A stretch of 64,000 bases of DNA, from contig CM068374.1 of assembly GCA_034769895.1 (NCBI GenBank), forward strand, positions 354,254,302 to 354,318,301. Reading direction: 5' to 3'. The notes below the pieces were generated by a model. It made no database searches and was not told where the DNA came from. It worked only from the letters and a program-made list of their open reading frames with translations. This document shows, one piece after another, positions 9,326-19,983 of this stretch (its first letter is position 1; every line of letters starts with the position of its first letter). The position numbers and the translations under genes are program-made. Source of the DNA: Magicicada septendecula. Its lineage: Eukaryota > Arthropoda > Insecta > Hemiptera > Cicadidae.

Positions 9326-12300
9326 GGCCAGTGAAAACTGCGGACAGCCCATCACTGGACCAATCTCTGGGTGAATATAAGACAACACATGACAAGAAGA
9401 TCACAATAATATGTACTAATTATTTGAAAAATATAAGGGACGATTTGATCGAAGAAAATGATAACATGATGCCCATTAGAAACAATGAAATAGTGTATGT
9501 GAGTGCCCAAATAAATGGAATTCTATCAACCATAATGATCGATACAGGGTCTAATGTTTCCCTGATCGACCAAATAGAATTAAATAGACTACAGCAGGGA
9601 AGTAGTGTACCCATATCAACCCTGCCCATAAACAATATAACTATCATTGGTGCTACCGGCCGACAAAACAAAACCGTCCGGAAACAAGTATCCTTGGAAC
9701 TTAATAGCAAAGGTATAATAGTAACTATGCCATTTCTTGTTGCCAGCGGCCTACCTTTCTCATTACTTGTTGGGTGTGATGTACTCAGACAACACTCTGC
9801 CATAATTAACCTGCGGCAGGGAGAAGTATCACTAACCACAGAACAAGGAATATGGTCAGCCGATCTAGTGAATGGTGGCAACTTACCATTGATAACAAAC
9901 CACTATAACATGACCCAAAACAATTATTGCAAACAATCACCCGAAAGAATATTGACAGATTGGAAGGATGAAGAATTATGGTCAAGCAAGCTGGATGAGA
10001 TCAGAAACTTCCAACGAGAAGAACAAGATTCACAGATTAGTGTGCAACAGTCAGAGGAACTTATAAGTATATACAACAGATATAAACACATTTTTTCTGA
10101 CGCTCCAGGCAAAGTAAAGAATTATCAATGCCGAATACGATTTAAAGAACCCGTTGACTTCAAGAAAAAATCTTACCCCATCGCTTACTCACAAAGAAAT
10201 GCAGTGAGGGCAGAAATCAATCAAATGATGGAAGACGATATCATTGAATTAAGTCAATCACCGTATACAAGTCCAATAGTGGCGATACCAAAAAAGGACG
10301 GAAAGGTGAGAATCTGCCTCGACGCCAGAGAAATTAATAAAATGATAGTGAACGATAGAACATCACCGGGTGAAATAGAAGAAATCCTTAAGAAGTTCCA
10401 CGGTATAAAATACATTAGCTCTTGGGACACGGTATGTGGCTACTGGCAGGTGGAGCTACATCTGAACAGTAGACAATACTTAGCATTCCTGTTCGATGGG
10501 AGGAACTATCAGTTCAAAAGACTGCCATTTGGACTGATAAATTCGGTCGCAGTATTTGTTAAATGTATGGACCAAATACTGGGACAAGATGTACTGAATT
10601 TTACCACCGTGTACGTAGATGATCTGTTAATAACATCATCAAATTGGCAAGAGCACTGTGCCAGAGTGGAAACCGTACTAAAAAGATTATCAGATAATCA
10701 CGTAACCCTTAAGCTGGACAAGTCAAAGTTTATAGCCCGAAAAATACAATTTCTAGGATTCAATCTAGCAGAGGAAGGCATATCTCCTTCGTCAGAAAAA
10801 GTTGAGGCGATACAACGATTCCCCACGCCAAAAAACAAAAAACAACTTCAATCCTTCCTGGGAATATGCAACTATTACCGTAAATTTCAAGATAATTATT
10901 CCAAACTAACAGCAAAATTCAAAAAACAATTATCAGTCAAGGACAAGTGGACTTGGGGGTCCGAACAAGATGAAGTATTTAACCAAATAAAAGAAAAGTT
11001 CTTGAACACCGTGATATTACATCATCCAGACTTCAAAAAGCCATTCTTCATGAACTGTGATGCGAGTGATGTCAGTGTAGGTGCGGTATTATACCAAGAA
11101 GATGAGAAGGGACAGCATATGGTTATTAGTTTTGCAAGCAGAATTTTAAATGGATGCGAACGAAATTATCACGTCACGGAGAAAGAACTACTTAGTGTCG
11201 TGTTCGCCTGCAACAAATTTAGGACTTATATTCTGGGATACGATATAACAGTGAGAAGTGACCATAGATCCATATCATTCCTTAAGCAGTGTAAACTCAG
11301 CCACGGAAGATTAACTCGATGGATATTGTTGCTACAGGAATATCACATAAACTGGGAGTACATCCCAGGGAAGCAAAACGTAGCTGCGGACATCTTATCC
11401 CGTATAAACGTCCAGCAACAAACTTTCGAGGGGGAGAAAGAACAATTAGTTAAGGTGTATAACATTATTAAAAACAGAGTAGATCTAGAAAAAATAACCC
11501 AAGAAATAAGAAGATGTCAAACTGTGGATCCAAAAATAATGAGTATCCGGGGGAGAATGTTAAAAGATGAAGAAACCATTCTACAATATTATAAAATACA
11601 TGACAACTTGCTATTTATTAAAAACAATCCTGCAATCGGAGAATGGAAACTTGTAATACCATCTATAGTGGAGGGACAATTGATACTAGACTACCACATT
11701 AGATATGGCCATATGGGAGCTGTAAAGGTGATAAAAGCTTTACAGGAACAAGTTTACATCAAAAATATTTATCGAAAAGTAAACAAAATCATTCAAAAAT
11801 GTGATATTTGCCAAAAGGTAAAATGCAATAATTCAAAAAAGGAAGGGATGATGATACCTATCACATCAAGTCAGAAATTAGAAAGGGTATTCCTTGATAT
11901 ATGTGGTCCGTTTCCTATCAGTGGAGGAAGACACAGATACAAATTTATAATCATTATGTTTGACCACTTCACCAAATACACAAAGTTATACTCCATTAAC
12001 CGTGCAACAACAAAGAAAATAATTGAGATTATCTTAACCAAGTTTATACCAGACGTGGGAAAACCGACGGCCGTTATAACAGATCATGGAACCCAATTTA
12101 AGGGAAATCTCTGGAAAAATAAGCTCGGTGAACATAATATTAAAACTTACAAAACATCCGTTTATCACCCAAGCAGCAACCCAGCTGAAAGGGTACTCAG
12201 AGAAGTGGGTCGTATACTGAGAACCTACTGCCACGATAAACAAAGAGAATGGCACAATTATGTGAAATCCACTGAAGAATTTATAAACTTAGCTTACCAC

Positions 12301-12681
12301 GACTTTACGGAAGCTACCCCATACACAATGATGTTTGAGCGGCCACCGCCTAGAGAGATAACTGATATGATCCAATTCCCCACCAACACCGAATATCAAT
12401 TCGAGAAAAAAAGATTCTATAACAGAATAGCCGAAAAGGTAGAGCAACAAAAGAATAAATGCGCTAAGAACCAGAAAAAGACTATTAAGTACGAGGTAGG
12501 AGAAAGGGTACTGTTAAAAAACAGAGAATTACCCAGCTCCATAGAAGGCATCACTAGAAAGTTACTATTATTATACGTGGGACCATACACTATAACAAAA
12601 GACAAGGGCAATAACACTTACGAGATCACTCACCCCGTCACCAAAAAAAATAAAGGGGGTATACAATCAAGCCTCAATTAA
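9301..12681 (+). CDS. pol: Gypsy Pol polyprotein: protease, RT, RNase H, integrase
   Basis: About 1120 codons, entered by -1 frameshift from Gag rather than from its own start. Counting from 9331: aspartic protease with DTG at 71-73; reverse transcriptase with YVDD at 428-431; RNase H beginning near NCDASD at about 573; integrase with an HHCC finger (HIRYGHMG ... CDICQ) near 788-830 and catalytic D856, D918 and E953. Only 34 residues lie between the second Asp and the Glu (35 is usual). A GPY/F module (YVGPYTI) lies near 1080. The frame ends at 12679-12681, but the adjacent frame carries about a dozen more codons of the usual chromatin-end region to a stop near 12711, so a one-base change near the A-run at 12642-12650 seems to have clipped the C-terminus. 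Otherwise the frame is open, implying a young insertion. Confidence 0.92.
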   Translation, partial: GQPSFKRLRPVKTADSPSLDQSLGEYKTTHDKKITIICTNYLKNIRDDLIEENDNMMPIRNNEIVYVSAQINGILSTIMIDTGSNVSLIDQIELNRLQQGSSVPISTLPINNITIIGATGRQNKTVRKQVSLELNSKGIIVTMPFLVASGLPFSLLVGCDVLRQHSAIINLRQGEVSLTTEQGIWSADLVNGGNLPLITNHYNMTQNNYCKQSPERILTDWKDEELWSSKLDEIRNFQREEQDSQISVQQSEELISIYNRYKHIFSDAPGKVKNYQCRIRFKEPVDFKKKSYPIAYSQRNAVRAEINQMMEDDIIELSQSPYTSPIVAIPKKDGKVRICLDAREINKMIVNDRTSPGEIEEILKKFHGIKYISSWDTVCGYWQVELHLNSRQYLAFLFDGRNYQFKRLPFGLINSVAVFVKCMDQILGQDVLNFTTVYVDDLLITSSNWQEHCARVETVLKRLSDNHVTLKLDKSKFIARKIQFLGFNLAEEGISPSSEKVEAIQRFPTPKNKKQLQSFLGICNYYRKFQDNYSKLTAKFKKQLSVKDKWTWGSEQDEVFNQIKEKFLNTVILHHPDFKKPFFMNCDASDVSVGAVLYQEDEKGQHMVISFASRILNGCERNYHVTEKELLSVVFACNKFRTYILGYDITVRSDHRSISFLKQCKLSHGRLTRWILLLQEYHINWEYIPGKQNVAADILSRINVQQQTFEGEKEQLVKVYNIIKNRVDLEKITQEIRRCQTVDPKIMSIRGRMLKDEETILQYYKIHDNLLFIKNNPAIGEWKLVIPSIVEGQLILDYHIRYGHMGAVKVIKALQEQVYIKNIYRKVNKIIQKCDICQKVKCNNSKKEGMMIPITSSQKLERVFLDICGPFPISGGRHRYKFIIIMFDHFTKYTKLYSINRATTKKIIEIILTKFIPDVGKPTAVITDHGTQFKGNLWKNKLGEHNIKTYKTSVYHPSSNPAERVLREVGRILRTYCHDKQREWHNYVKSTEEFINLAYHDFTEATPYTMMFERPPPREITDMIQFPTNTEYQFEKKRFYNRIAEKVEQQKNKCAKNQKKTIKYEVGERVLLKNRELPSSIEGITRKLLLLYVGPYTITKDKGNNTYEITHPVTKKNKGGIQSSLN
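9313..9361 (+). promoter_or_regulatory. -1 programmed ribosomal frameshift signal at gag-pol junction
   Basis: The heptamer TTTAAAC (9313-9319) is in the correct Gag phase (T TTA AAC), two codons before the Gag stop. After 6 nt a stem-loop begins: GGCCAGTG (9326-9333) pairs with CACTGGaCC (9353-9361), with one bulged A and a 19-nt loop. Pol lies in the -1 frame and is open from 9301. Heptamer, spacing and structure all fit the standard -1 frameshift design that sets the Gag to Gag-Pol ratio. Confidence 0.8.
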
Positions 12682-13928
12682 GAAATATTATGACAATCAA
12701 CAATAACTGTAAAAAAACAATTTAAAGCAAAAAACCAACAAAAATACTTTAAATAAAAAAATAAAAAAAATAAAAAATAAAAAATAAAATAAAAAATAAC
12801 GTGACAAACAAACAAGTCTGCCAATGTCATAAAGAAAAGATCTCTAAAGAATGTCAAAATTCCAAAACATTCGTAAGTACAGCTTACACTAAGCATTAGA
12901 GAAACCATTATGATGAATAAAAAATTGTAAAAAATCAAAAAAGATATGTAAGAAAAGCTTACCCAAATATCTCAATAATATTTTAGAACAAGTAAAAATG
13001 GAGAGATAAAAGTCACAAGGCATTCAGATAAAGTAAGAGCAACCAACTTACTACAATATTTAAATAAAAATTAACAATAGAGGAGTGTAGTTACAAAACA
13101 TTCCTACAAAATAAGGTTAAATTACCATAATATTTAGCAAAAAAATGAGGCATAAAAAGCATAACATACTGTAAAGGAATAAGCTACAAAAAATTCCTAA
13201 CTAGTAAGAAGCCATAACTTACTATGATATTTAAAAATTATGAAAAAAAAAAAAAAAAAAAATCAATCAAAATGATCAGCTTCCACAACTATTTAGAAAG
13301 AGGGGAAGTAAAATTACCCAAACCAATGATCACAAAACAATATAAATGAAATAAACGTTCTAAGAGTTATAATGTGAAATGAGATGAAACAAAGAGTAAT
13401 TAAAAATGAATAAAAATGTGAATTGTATCAATAAAAAACAATGCTTCAAATAGTATCTATAAAGAAAGATGAAACAATATATGACTCGAACTGAGCTATA
13501 ATGAAGTATAAAAGTAAAAGATTCCCAACAAATATTATGATTATGATTATTATTATTATTATTTTGAGTCACGAGTTGACTATATTTAAGAATTATTGAT
13601 TGAGATTGTCTGTTGAATGAACCAGCAATCATTTTACTGAGCAGGGATGATGTTCCCCTGATATCAGTATAAGAGTAGTTTTGATGGAAAATAAGATTTA
13701 TAGGGAATAAGTTATAATAAAAATTCAATAAGCCAGTTCGCAATATGAGAAGATAATGAAGAAAAGACTAAGAAGAATGGAAATAAAAGATACCGAATTA
13801 ATTATAAAAAATGAATGAGAAGCAGGAGAATTTGAAAAAAAAAAAAAAATTGATACGATACAATTGATAATTTCATCAAACTTAAATTCACGTTTTATAA
13901 AATGATCAATTTTGGTGGAAGGGCATTA
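12682..13928 (+). other. AT-rich 3' non-coding part of the Gypsy element
   Basis: Over 1.2 kb between pol and the 3' LTR with no env-like frame, transmembrane segment or long ORF. It contains A-runs (13242-13260) and a short (ATT)n near 13547. The purine tract GGTGGAAGGG at 13914-13923, five bases before the LTR, is the likely polypurine tract priming plus-strand DNA synthesis. Confidence 0.7.
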
Positions 13929-14969
13929 TATAACATTGCCAAACCCTGATCACATTTGATATTAATAAGTATGTAAAAAATGCCAAGAAACAATATATTT
14001 TGATAGATAAATGATAACGAGAATGAAAGTAGTAAATATAATCAATAGTGAAGGAGGAAGAATACAACCAAAGGTGGTTACAAAACAAGAAAATACGAAC
14101 TAGACTGACAGACAACTGACATTGACCCAACCCCAGAGATTGGCCAGATACTAACCAAAGTAAAGCGAGACAAGAAGACAGTGAAGAAAAAAGAAAAAAA
14201 AAATTACATGGCCATAACAATTAACTCACAAGATTGTTTTAAAAGAGCATAATTTTTTATTATTGTTAATAATTTATGTTTAAATTTTTATTAGTGGTAA
14301 CTTGTAAATGACAGTATCTCAGCAATTGTTATACATAAAAAAAAAAAACCATGTGTAGATATGATTGTATGTACATCCTTATCTATAGGTGATGTGTCAG
14401 CTGTTATGTTTAAAATTACACTCATACAGACAGGGAATAGAAATGTGTGCGTGGTTCAATCAGAGAACAAATTGTATAGTCTACTATATACTTTGGAACT
14501 TTTACTAGGATTATTTCAGCAGTATGTATGTTATCTCAGCATTATGTATTTGAAAGTATAAGGTTTTGGAGAGTTTATTTATTCGCTAATATTATTGCTG
14601 TTGCTACAGATGTAGTAGGTTTCAATTAACACAATATATTTTAACATTATTAAATTGTTGTTATTATTGCTAATTATGACATTTCAGACCAATTTTTATC
14701 ACTTTAATGACAATATATACAAAGTTATGTTTTATTTGAAAGATGTATTTACAATACCATGTTGTTTGCATATTATAAAATGATATGTGACAGTCTGAAG
14801 TTAACAAAAGAGACATGAACTCATTAGATACAAAAACTTTGTAATAATAGTGAGATCGTGAGAAATATAAGGGTAATTAGAGATAGGTAGGGAGTGACAA
14901 AGATGAACAGTGAAGTGATAAGTGTAATAAAATAAACAGCATATAATCTTAAGAAAAAAGAGTTAAACA
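13929..14969 (+). repeat. 3' LTR of the Gypsy element, first part
   Basis: Matches 4645-5684 of the 5' LTR almost base for base, then stops at the LINE insertion. Confidence 0.9.
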
Positions 14970-17900
14970 CTTACTTACTTACTTACTAGCCAACGCCCAC
15001 CCTTGGCTGTTGGGCCATTAGGCGGCGCGCTGACCAGTAGAGACGTGAGAGCCTTGCCGTACCATCTTCGTCTTGGACTTCCGTGTCTGAAATCAAGGCT
15101 GGACATGCAATTAGGTGATCCGCATTCATGGAAGCGTATCCACAGAGAACACATTCAGGAGACGACAACACGCCAATGCGGTGCAGGTGGGAGGCCAGGT
15201 AGTCATGACCGGTTGTAGTTCTAAAAAGAGCAACACTAGTTGCTCGGGGTAGAGTTCTGTTGATGGGGCCGTCCGTAACCAATGTTGCCCATCTTTTTCC
15301 CACACAGGCTCTTAATTGTTTTTCTTTTAGCCATAGGCTTATTGAGGAATTTATTCGTGCTTTCGCAGATGCATATGAGCTGGGGGTCTCCGGCTGAGGT
15401 AGTGCTGCGCCCATTTTGGCGAGGATGTCGGCTTTTTCATTTCCCATGATGTTGACATGGCTGGGTACCCATTGCAGTTCAATCTGCCAGCCTAATTGTA
15501 CAAGGTTCTGCAGTTCTCGCCTACACTCAATTGTCAGGGAGCAGTTTGTATCACCATTTGAGGTCACGTTTTGAATCGCTGCAGTCGAATCTATGAGGAA
15601 GACGGCTTTGTTAGGTGGTGAGATCTTGGCAAGCTCAATAGATGCTGCCTTTATGGCTGCTACCTCTCCGTCATAGTTGTTTAGCCGGCCTCCTACAGCG
15701 AGGTGGCCTTCAAATAGAGAGCTGTAGAACCCAGCCCCTGTTGCCCCTGTAGATGGTATACAGGATCCGTCTGTGTAGATTCGTATCCACTGATCAGCGG
15801 GAAAATGTTTTTGTACAGTGTGTAAGGCTGCTTGACGAAGCTCGGCTTCATTCGACTCAGTTTTGGTCTTATTATGGTCGAAGAGTTTCAAGTTAGCATT
15901 TGGGAGTTGGCTAAAGAATTCACGGTGATGTATAAATGGTGCTGCCTCATTTGGTTCTATGTCATATTTGCGTTGGAGTTCTTCATAGATCGCAATCGGG
16001 CATTTCTGAGTTTTCAGCCTTTCTGTCGCTGTTTTATAGTTATTCCACCGTTGTTGGTAGGCTCTTTTACATCTCTCCCAGGATATGAGGCACAGCTTTT
16101 CCCGTCTTACTTGGATAGGTTCGACTTGCAGTTGTGACTCCATGGCAAGTATAGGAGTTGATTTTGGCGCACCAGTTATCGTTCTAAGGGCTGCATTTTG
16201 GACCAAGTGAAGTTTCTGGCATGCTGCATTGGAGGCAGTAATAGTTGCTTCTGCGCCATATTCCAATAGCGGCCGAATGTAGCTCTTATATGCAGTTGTC
16301 AGAACATCTTGATTTGCTCCCCATGTAGTCGCAGTGAGTCGTTTAAGTAGCCGGCAGCGCCTGGACGCACTGTTCGCGGACTGTTCTATATGGTGCTTCC
16401 ACGTCATTCTGGTGTCTATATTAACACCCAGGTATTTAGACATGTTCACCTCTTCGAGTTCCGATCCACAATAGCGCAGATTGACCGTAGGCCGCCTTGT
16501 TGATAGAGAGAAAAGTTGGTATGTCGTCTTGGTGGTATTTACCGTCATGGCATTTAGTTTGGCCCACTCTTCTAGTTTAACAAGTGCACTATTAATAGTT
16601 GCTTCAAGACCCATGATATGGCTGCTAGTTGCCCAGATGATAAGGTCATCGGCATACAGGAGCGCTTGTACTCCCGGCACACACCGAACAGCCACCAGAA
16701 TGTCATTGACCATAAGGTTAAATAGGCTGCAGCTGATAATGGCACCTTGGGGTAGCCCTTGGCGTTGGATTCGGTACTCTGAAAGGCAATCATTATAGCG
16801 GACACGAATTTGTCTTTGACTCAGGAAGGACGCTATCCAGTTAAAAAGGTTACCTGCGACGCCACTCAAAGCAAGTTTGTGAAGCAACATGGGTCTCCAG
16901 ACTGTGTCGTACGCGTTTTTTAGGTCAACCATTACTGCCAGGGAGGACATTTTCTTGTGGTACCCATCCTTAACACTTTGTGCAAAGTAGACGACTTGGT
17001 CCATGGTGCATCGGTGCGCTCTGAAACCTGCTTGGCATTCATCAATAACCGCATTCATTTCAAAGAACTGGTTCAGACGCAGCACAACCATTCTTTCGGC
17101 AACCTTGCAGCAAGCACTTGTTAATGTGATGGGGCGGTAGCCCTCAGGTGTATCACTTGGCTTTCCTTTCTTGGTAATAGGTATAATCTCCCCTTTCCTC
17201 CATTGCTGGGGGACGCGTGTTTTCCACGTTAGATTAATGAGATTGAGCAAGGCTAGTTTCGCTGTGTTACCAAGATTTTTTAGGAGTTCTGGGTAGATTG
17301 CGTCGGCTCCTGCTGCCTTCTTGCCCTTTGTGTTTAATAGTGCAAATTCAAGTTCGGAGAGGCTAAAATCGCTTAGGCAAATTTTTTGTTCGGTTTTGTT
17401 GAGGCACTGCATTAGAGGTTTTTTATTCAGGTGTCTGTGTTCATTTCTTGTCTTTCGGGTTCGGCTTATATTTGCGTAGTACTTGCAAAAGGTGTTAGCT
17501 ATTTTTTTGGGATCTGTGATAAGATTGAGTCCGTTTTTGAAAGGTTGTTGTCCTCTGGCTTCAGTGTCATTATTTAGCCTTGAGACAAAACGGTGTGCTT
17601 TTGCTCCATCGCGCCGGAAATCCAGCTCCGATAAGAAGGTTTTGAAGGCCGATCTTTTAGATTGTTTAATTTCTTTACGTAGTATGGCCTGGGATTTTCG
17701 GAGTTGGATACAGTCAGATAGTTCTTTAGATTTCTCTGCTTTCCTTCTCAGAGAGTCTCTTGTTTTCTTGAGGGATGAAAGTCTTTTATTCCAGAACGGT
17801 CGAAAACCCTTTACTTGACCCCTTGGTACACATAATAGAGCAGATTTCAGTATAGCATCATTCAGGGACTCTATAGCTGTTTCAGGTGATTTCCAATTTA

Positions 17901-18827
17901 TTTCGTGTGGTATAACATCATTTGTTATCCTGCCGTATTCGCTCCAGTCGGCTTTTCTAAAGTTCCACCGGGGGGCACGTTTGTTAATGTATGTGGCTTT
18001 TCCTGTCGCACATTTGATGAGAATGGAGCGGTGTCCACAGCCTCCTGCGTCATCCATCAAGTGAACTTTTGTCCTCTGTGCGATGTTAGGGTGCGCAAGG
18101 ACGAGATCTGGTCGGGAAGTCTGTCCAGCAAAAGACAGGAAGGTTGGTGGCGTGTCTTTCAGGTCAAGAAAATTTTCGTCGATGAAAAGTTCTATGCGTC
18201 TTCCTGCGGGTGTTAACCTGTCATATCCCCATCTCGGTGATTGGCTGTTAAAATCACCTATGATTATGCTATTTGCTTGGATCATTGATTCAATTGCATC
18301 AAGGGATGGAATATTGCCAGGAGGGTTGTATAATCCTATGACTGTGAAATGTTTGTTATTTTTCCATATATGGGCTAGAATTATTTCCACTTTGTCATCG
18401 TCTTGCATCTCATGGATTATCTCAAATTTAGAGCAGAGATTATTTTTAATTCCAACAATTATCCCCGAGGCGACTTGTCGTGATCGAGGTAAAATATGGC
18501 TGCAGTATCCGGTAGTTTGGTAAAATTCAGAGAATTCAGTCGCAGCGCCTGCTTCTACTATAACATATAGATCCACATCAATTTGGCAGATGCTTCGTTT
18601 AAATTGTAAAAATTTATCGTTGCTAAGACCTCCGGCATTCCAATACAGGATACTTAGGTCCGTGTCAAGGCCCTGAAAAGGGCCGTTGGTGTTTTTGGCA
18701 AGGTTCTTTTGTATCATTTTGGTCAGCGTGCTTTAGGCGAACCTTTGTTGATCGTTTAGTTTATGCAGGGGGCACCACGTGCAGGCGATCAACTTCAAAG
18801 GTAACATTTGATAGAAAATATCAAAAG
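14970..18827 (-). mobile_element. LINE (non-LTR retrotransposon) inserted in the Gypsy 3' LTR
   Basis: 3.86 kb on the minus strand, bounded precisely by comparing the two LTRs. Its 3' end is a short (TAAG)4 tail at 14970-14987. The ORF stop codon is directly followed by this tail, so there is essentially no 3' UTR. About 110 bp lie upstream of the ORF start; no ORF1 is present, so the copy is probably 5'-truncated or belongs to a one-ORF lineage. No target-site duplication is seen; instead 434 bp of LTR present in the 5' copy are missing. Its base composition is far more GC-rich than the surroundings. Confidence 0.9.
14986..18717 (-). CDS. LINE polyprotein: APE endonuclease, reverse transcriptase, RNase H
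   Basis: 1243 codons uninterrupted. The N-terminal APE-like endonuclease begins at residue 22 (LSILYWNAGG) and includes GDFNSQSPRWG and SRPDLVL, the strand-nicking activity for target-primed reverse transcription. The reverse transcriptase has AVMVDLKNAYDTVW, GLPQGAIISCSLFN and YADD at 688-691. A C-terminal RNase H starts at IYTDGS (980-985) and includes WVPSHVNIMGNEKAD. A Cys/His finger (CVLCGY ... HLIAC) follows near the end. Endonuclease, RT and RNase H in one ORF fit the I-group of LINEs (I, Loa, Outcast and relatives); I cannot place it more finely. The start ATG is the first after an in-frame stop. The intact length suggests recent activity. Confidence 0.93.
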   Translation of the reverse strand: MIQKNLAKNTNGPFQGLDTDLSILYWNAGGLSNDKFLQFKRSICQIDVDLYVIVEAGAATEFSEFYQTTGYCSHILPRSRQVASGIIVGIKNNLCSKFEIIHEMQDDDKVEIILAHIWKNNKHFTVIGLYNPPGNIPSLDAIESMIQANSIIIGDFNSQSPRWGYDRLTPAGRRIELFIDENFLDLKDTPPTFLSFAGQTSRPDLVLAHPNIAQRTKVHLMDDAGGCGHRSILIKCATGKATYINKRAPRWNFRKADWSEYGRITNDVIPHEINWKSPETAIESLNDAILKSALLCVPRGQVKGFRPFWNKRLSSLKKTRDSLRRKAEKSKELSDCIQLRKSQAILRKEIKQSKRSAFKTFLSELDFRRDGAKAHRFVSRLNNDTEARGQQPFKNGLNLITDPKKIANTFCKYYANISRTRKTRNEHRHLNKKPLMQCLNKTEQKICLSDFSLSELEFALLNTKGKKAAGADAIYPELLKNLGNTAKLALLNLINLTWKTRVPQQWRKGEIIPITKKGKPSDTPEGYRPITLTSACCKVAERMVVLRLNQFFEMNAVIDECQAGFRAHRCTMDQVVYFAQSVKDGYHKKMSSLAVMVDLKNAYDTVWRPMLLHKLALSGVAGNLFNWIASFLSQRQIRVRYNDCLSEYRIQRQGLPQGAIISCSLFNLMVNDILVAVRCVPGVQALLYADDLIIWATSSHIMGLEATINSALVKLEEWAKLNAMTVNTTKTTYQLFSLSTRRPTVNLRYCGSELEEVNMSKYLGVNIDTRMTWKHHIEQSANSASRRCRLLKRLTATTWGANQDVLTTAYKSYIRPLLEYGAEATITASNAACQKLHLVQNAALRTITGAPKSTPILAMESQLQVEPIQVRREKLCLISWERCKRAYQQRWNNYKTATERLKTQKCPIAIYEELQRKYDIEPNEAAPFIHHREFFSQLPNANLKLFDHNKTKTESNEAELRQAALHTVQKHFPADQWIRIYTDGSCIPSTGATGAGFYSSLFEGHLAVGGRLNNYDGEVAAIKAASIELAKISPPNKAVFLIDSTAAIQNVTSNGDTNCSLTIECRRELQNLVQLGWQIELQWVPSHVNIMGNEKADILAKMGAALPQPETPSSYASAKARINSSISLWLKEKQLRACVGKRWATLVTDGPINRTLPRATSVALFRTTTGHDYLASHLHRIGVLSSPECVLCGYASMNADHLIACPALISDTEVQDEDGTARLSRLYWSARRLMAQQPRVGVG

Positions 18828-19983
18828 AAGTTATTACTAAGTGTATACCAAGACATAAGACAAAGACTGGAGCCATATTATTGAAGTTGAGGCCAAATTA
18901 ACGAAAAAAGAAAATAAATTACTACCAATTAAACTGGAAAAGATGCCTGATGTCCTGAACCCAGCAAATTAAAGAAGATTATAGTATAACCCATGAATAA
19001 CAGATCGTATGAATTCGCCATAACTACGGAAGTGATAAGTACCTCTTAAATTACCCAAAATATATAAATAAACTCACGTTAATTATCTCACTAAAGGTCG
19101 AAATCTCACTGAACTGAAATTAATTACTTTCAGAGATTAAAAAGAATACTAAGTCACTGACAATTTATAAACTAACCAATATAAACTGTTGTTAATGATC
19201 CATAACTTGTAAACACTTTTACTACACTGCGCTAAACAAATTATACCTACACAATATGTTAGTTAAGTTTACTTGATGTAAGGGTGTGTATTTTTATTGT
19301 TTTAACATTTGTAATCCTTTGAACGTAACCTCAAGAACCTATGACAAACCAACATTAATAACTTGTATACAATTTTCAACAGACGCCATCATTAAACGTC
19401 TGATTATCAATTCAAATATCGATTGTCAAACCCTGTAATTGTCTCATATAAACAACCGGAGCATTTGTATTAGAATAATTTGTATTAAATGAATAACAAT
19501 CACTAATAAAAAATGTGTAAGTATTGAGTGTAACCACGGTGTTATAATTTCATTAGGAGGTGCACAATATTTTATGTACATTTTAGCAGATGACTAACGA
19601 TATACACAGCCCACGCATCGAACTGCTGTGCGCTACAGTGGGCCTAGCTGGCGGAAATATTTGAATTATTCAAACCGCCTGAGCTGCGCTGGTCATACGC
19701 CTTTGAATTTTATTTTAATTGTTTTAAGAAAACAATTTGGCACCACCGGGAATTTCATACCCCTAATGAACATCAGGTAAGAACATCAAGACCTGGTTAT
19801 TCGTACGTTCGCAACGAACGAAATCTACAGAAGTTGCACGCATTTGAACTACGGATCGAGAAGACACGTACACCCATTACACACAAATTGTACATTATCC
19901 ACATTTTGCAGAGTAAAACGGTAGCCGTTCACACGACCAGATACAAAGTGGCTTCCATCGCGGGGCTTGAACGAGGCGGACGT
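18828..19983 (+). repeat. 3' LTR of the Gypsy element, second part
   Basis: Resumes identity with the 5' LTR at 6119 and ends at the same GAGGCGGACGT. A few substitutions (for example GGCACCACC for GGCGCCACC near 19739) show limited divergence since insertion. Confidence 0.9.

Larger units (their letters stand above)
4645..19983 (+). mobile_element. Gypsy (Ty3-like) LTR retrotransposon with very long LTRs
   Basis: Order: 5' LTR (4645-7274), leader with PBS-like site near 7292, gag in two frames (7380-9325), pol (9301-12681), AT-rich 3' non-coding region, a purine tract GGTGGAAGGG at 13914-13923, and a 3' LTR from 13929 to 19983 that is interrupted by a LINE (14970-18827). The LTRs are about 2.6 kb, unusually long; Ulysses and Osvaldo of Drosophila are known long-LTR Gypsy elements, which is only a loose comparison. 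No env-like ORF follows pol, so it is a retrotransposon rather than an enveloped retrovirus relative. I could not find a convincing 4-5 bp target duplication, so outer limits are those of LTR-to-LTR identity. Confidence 0.85.

Noticed and set aside
12682-13928. Possible env gene after pol
   Set aside because: No frame above about 130 codons, no signal peptide, furin-type site or membrane anchor; the region is AT-rich non-coding DNA.
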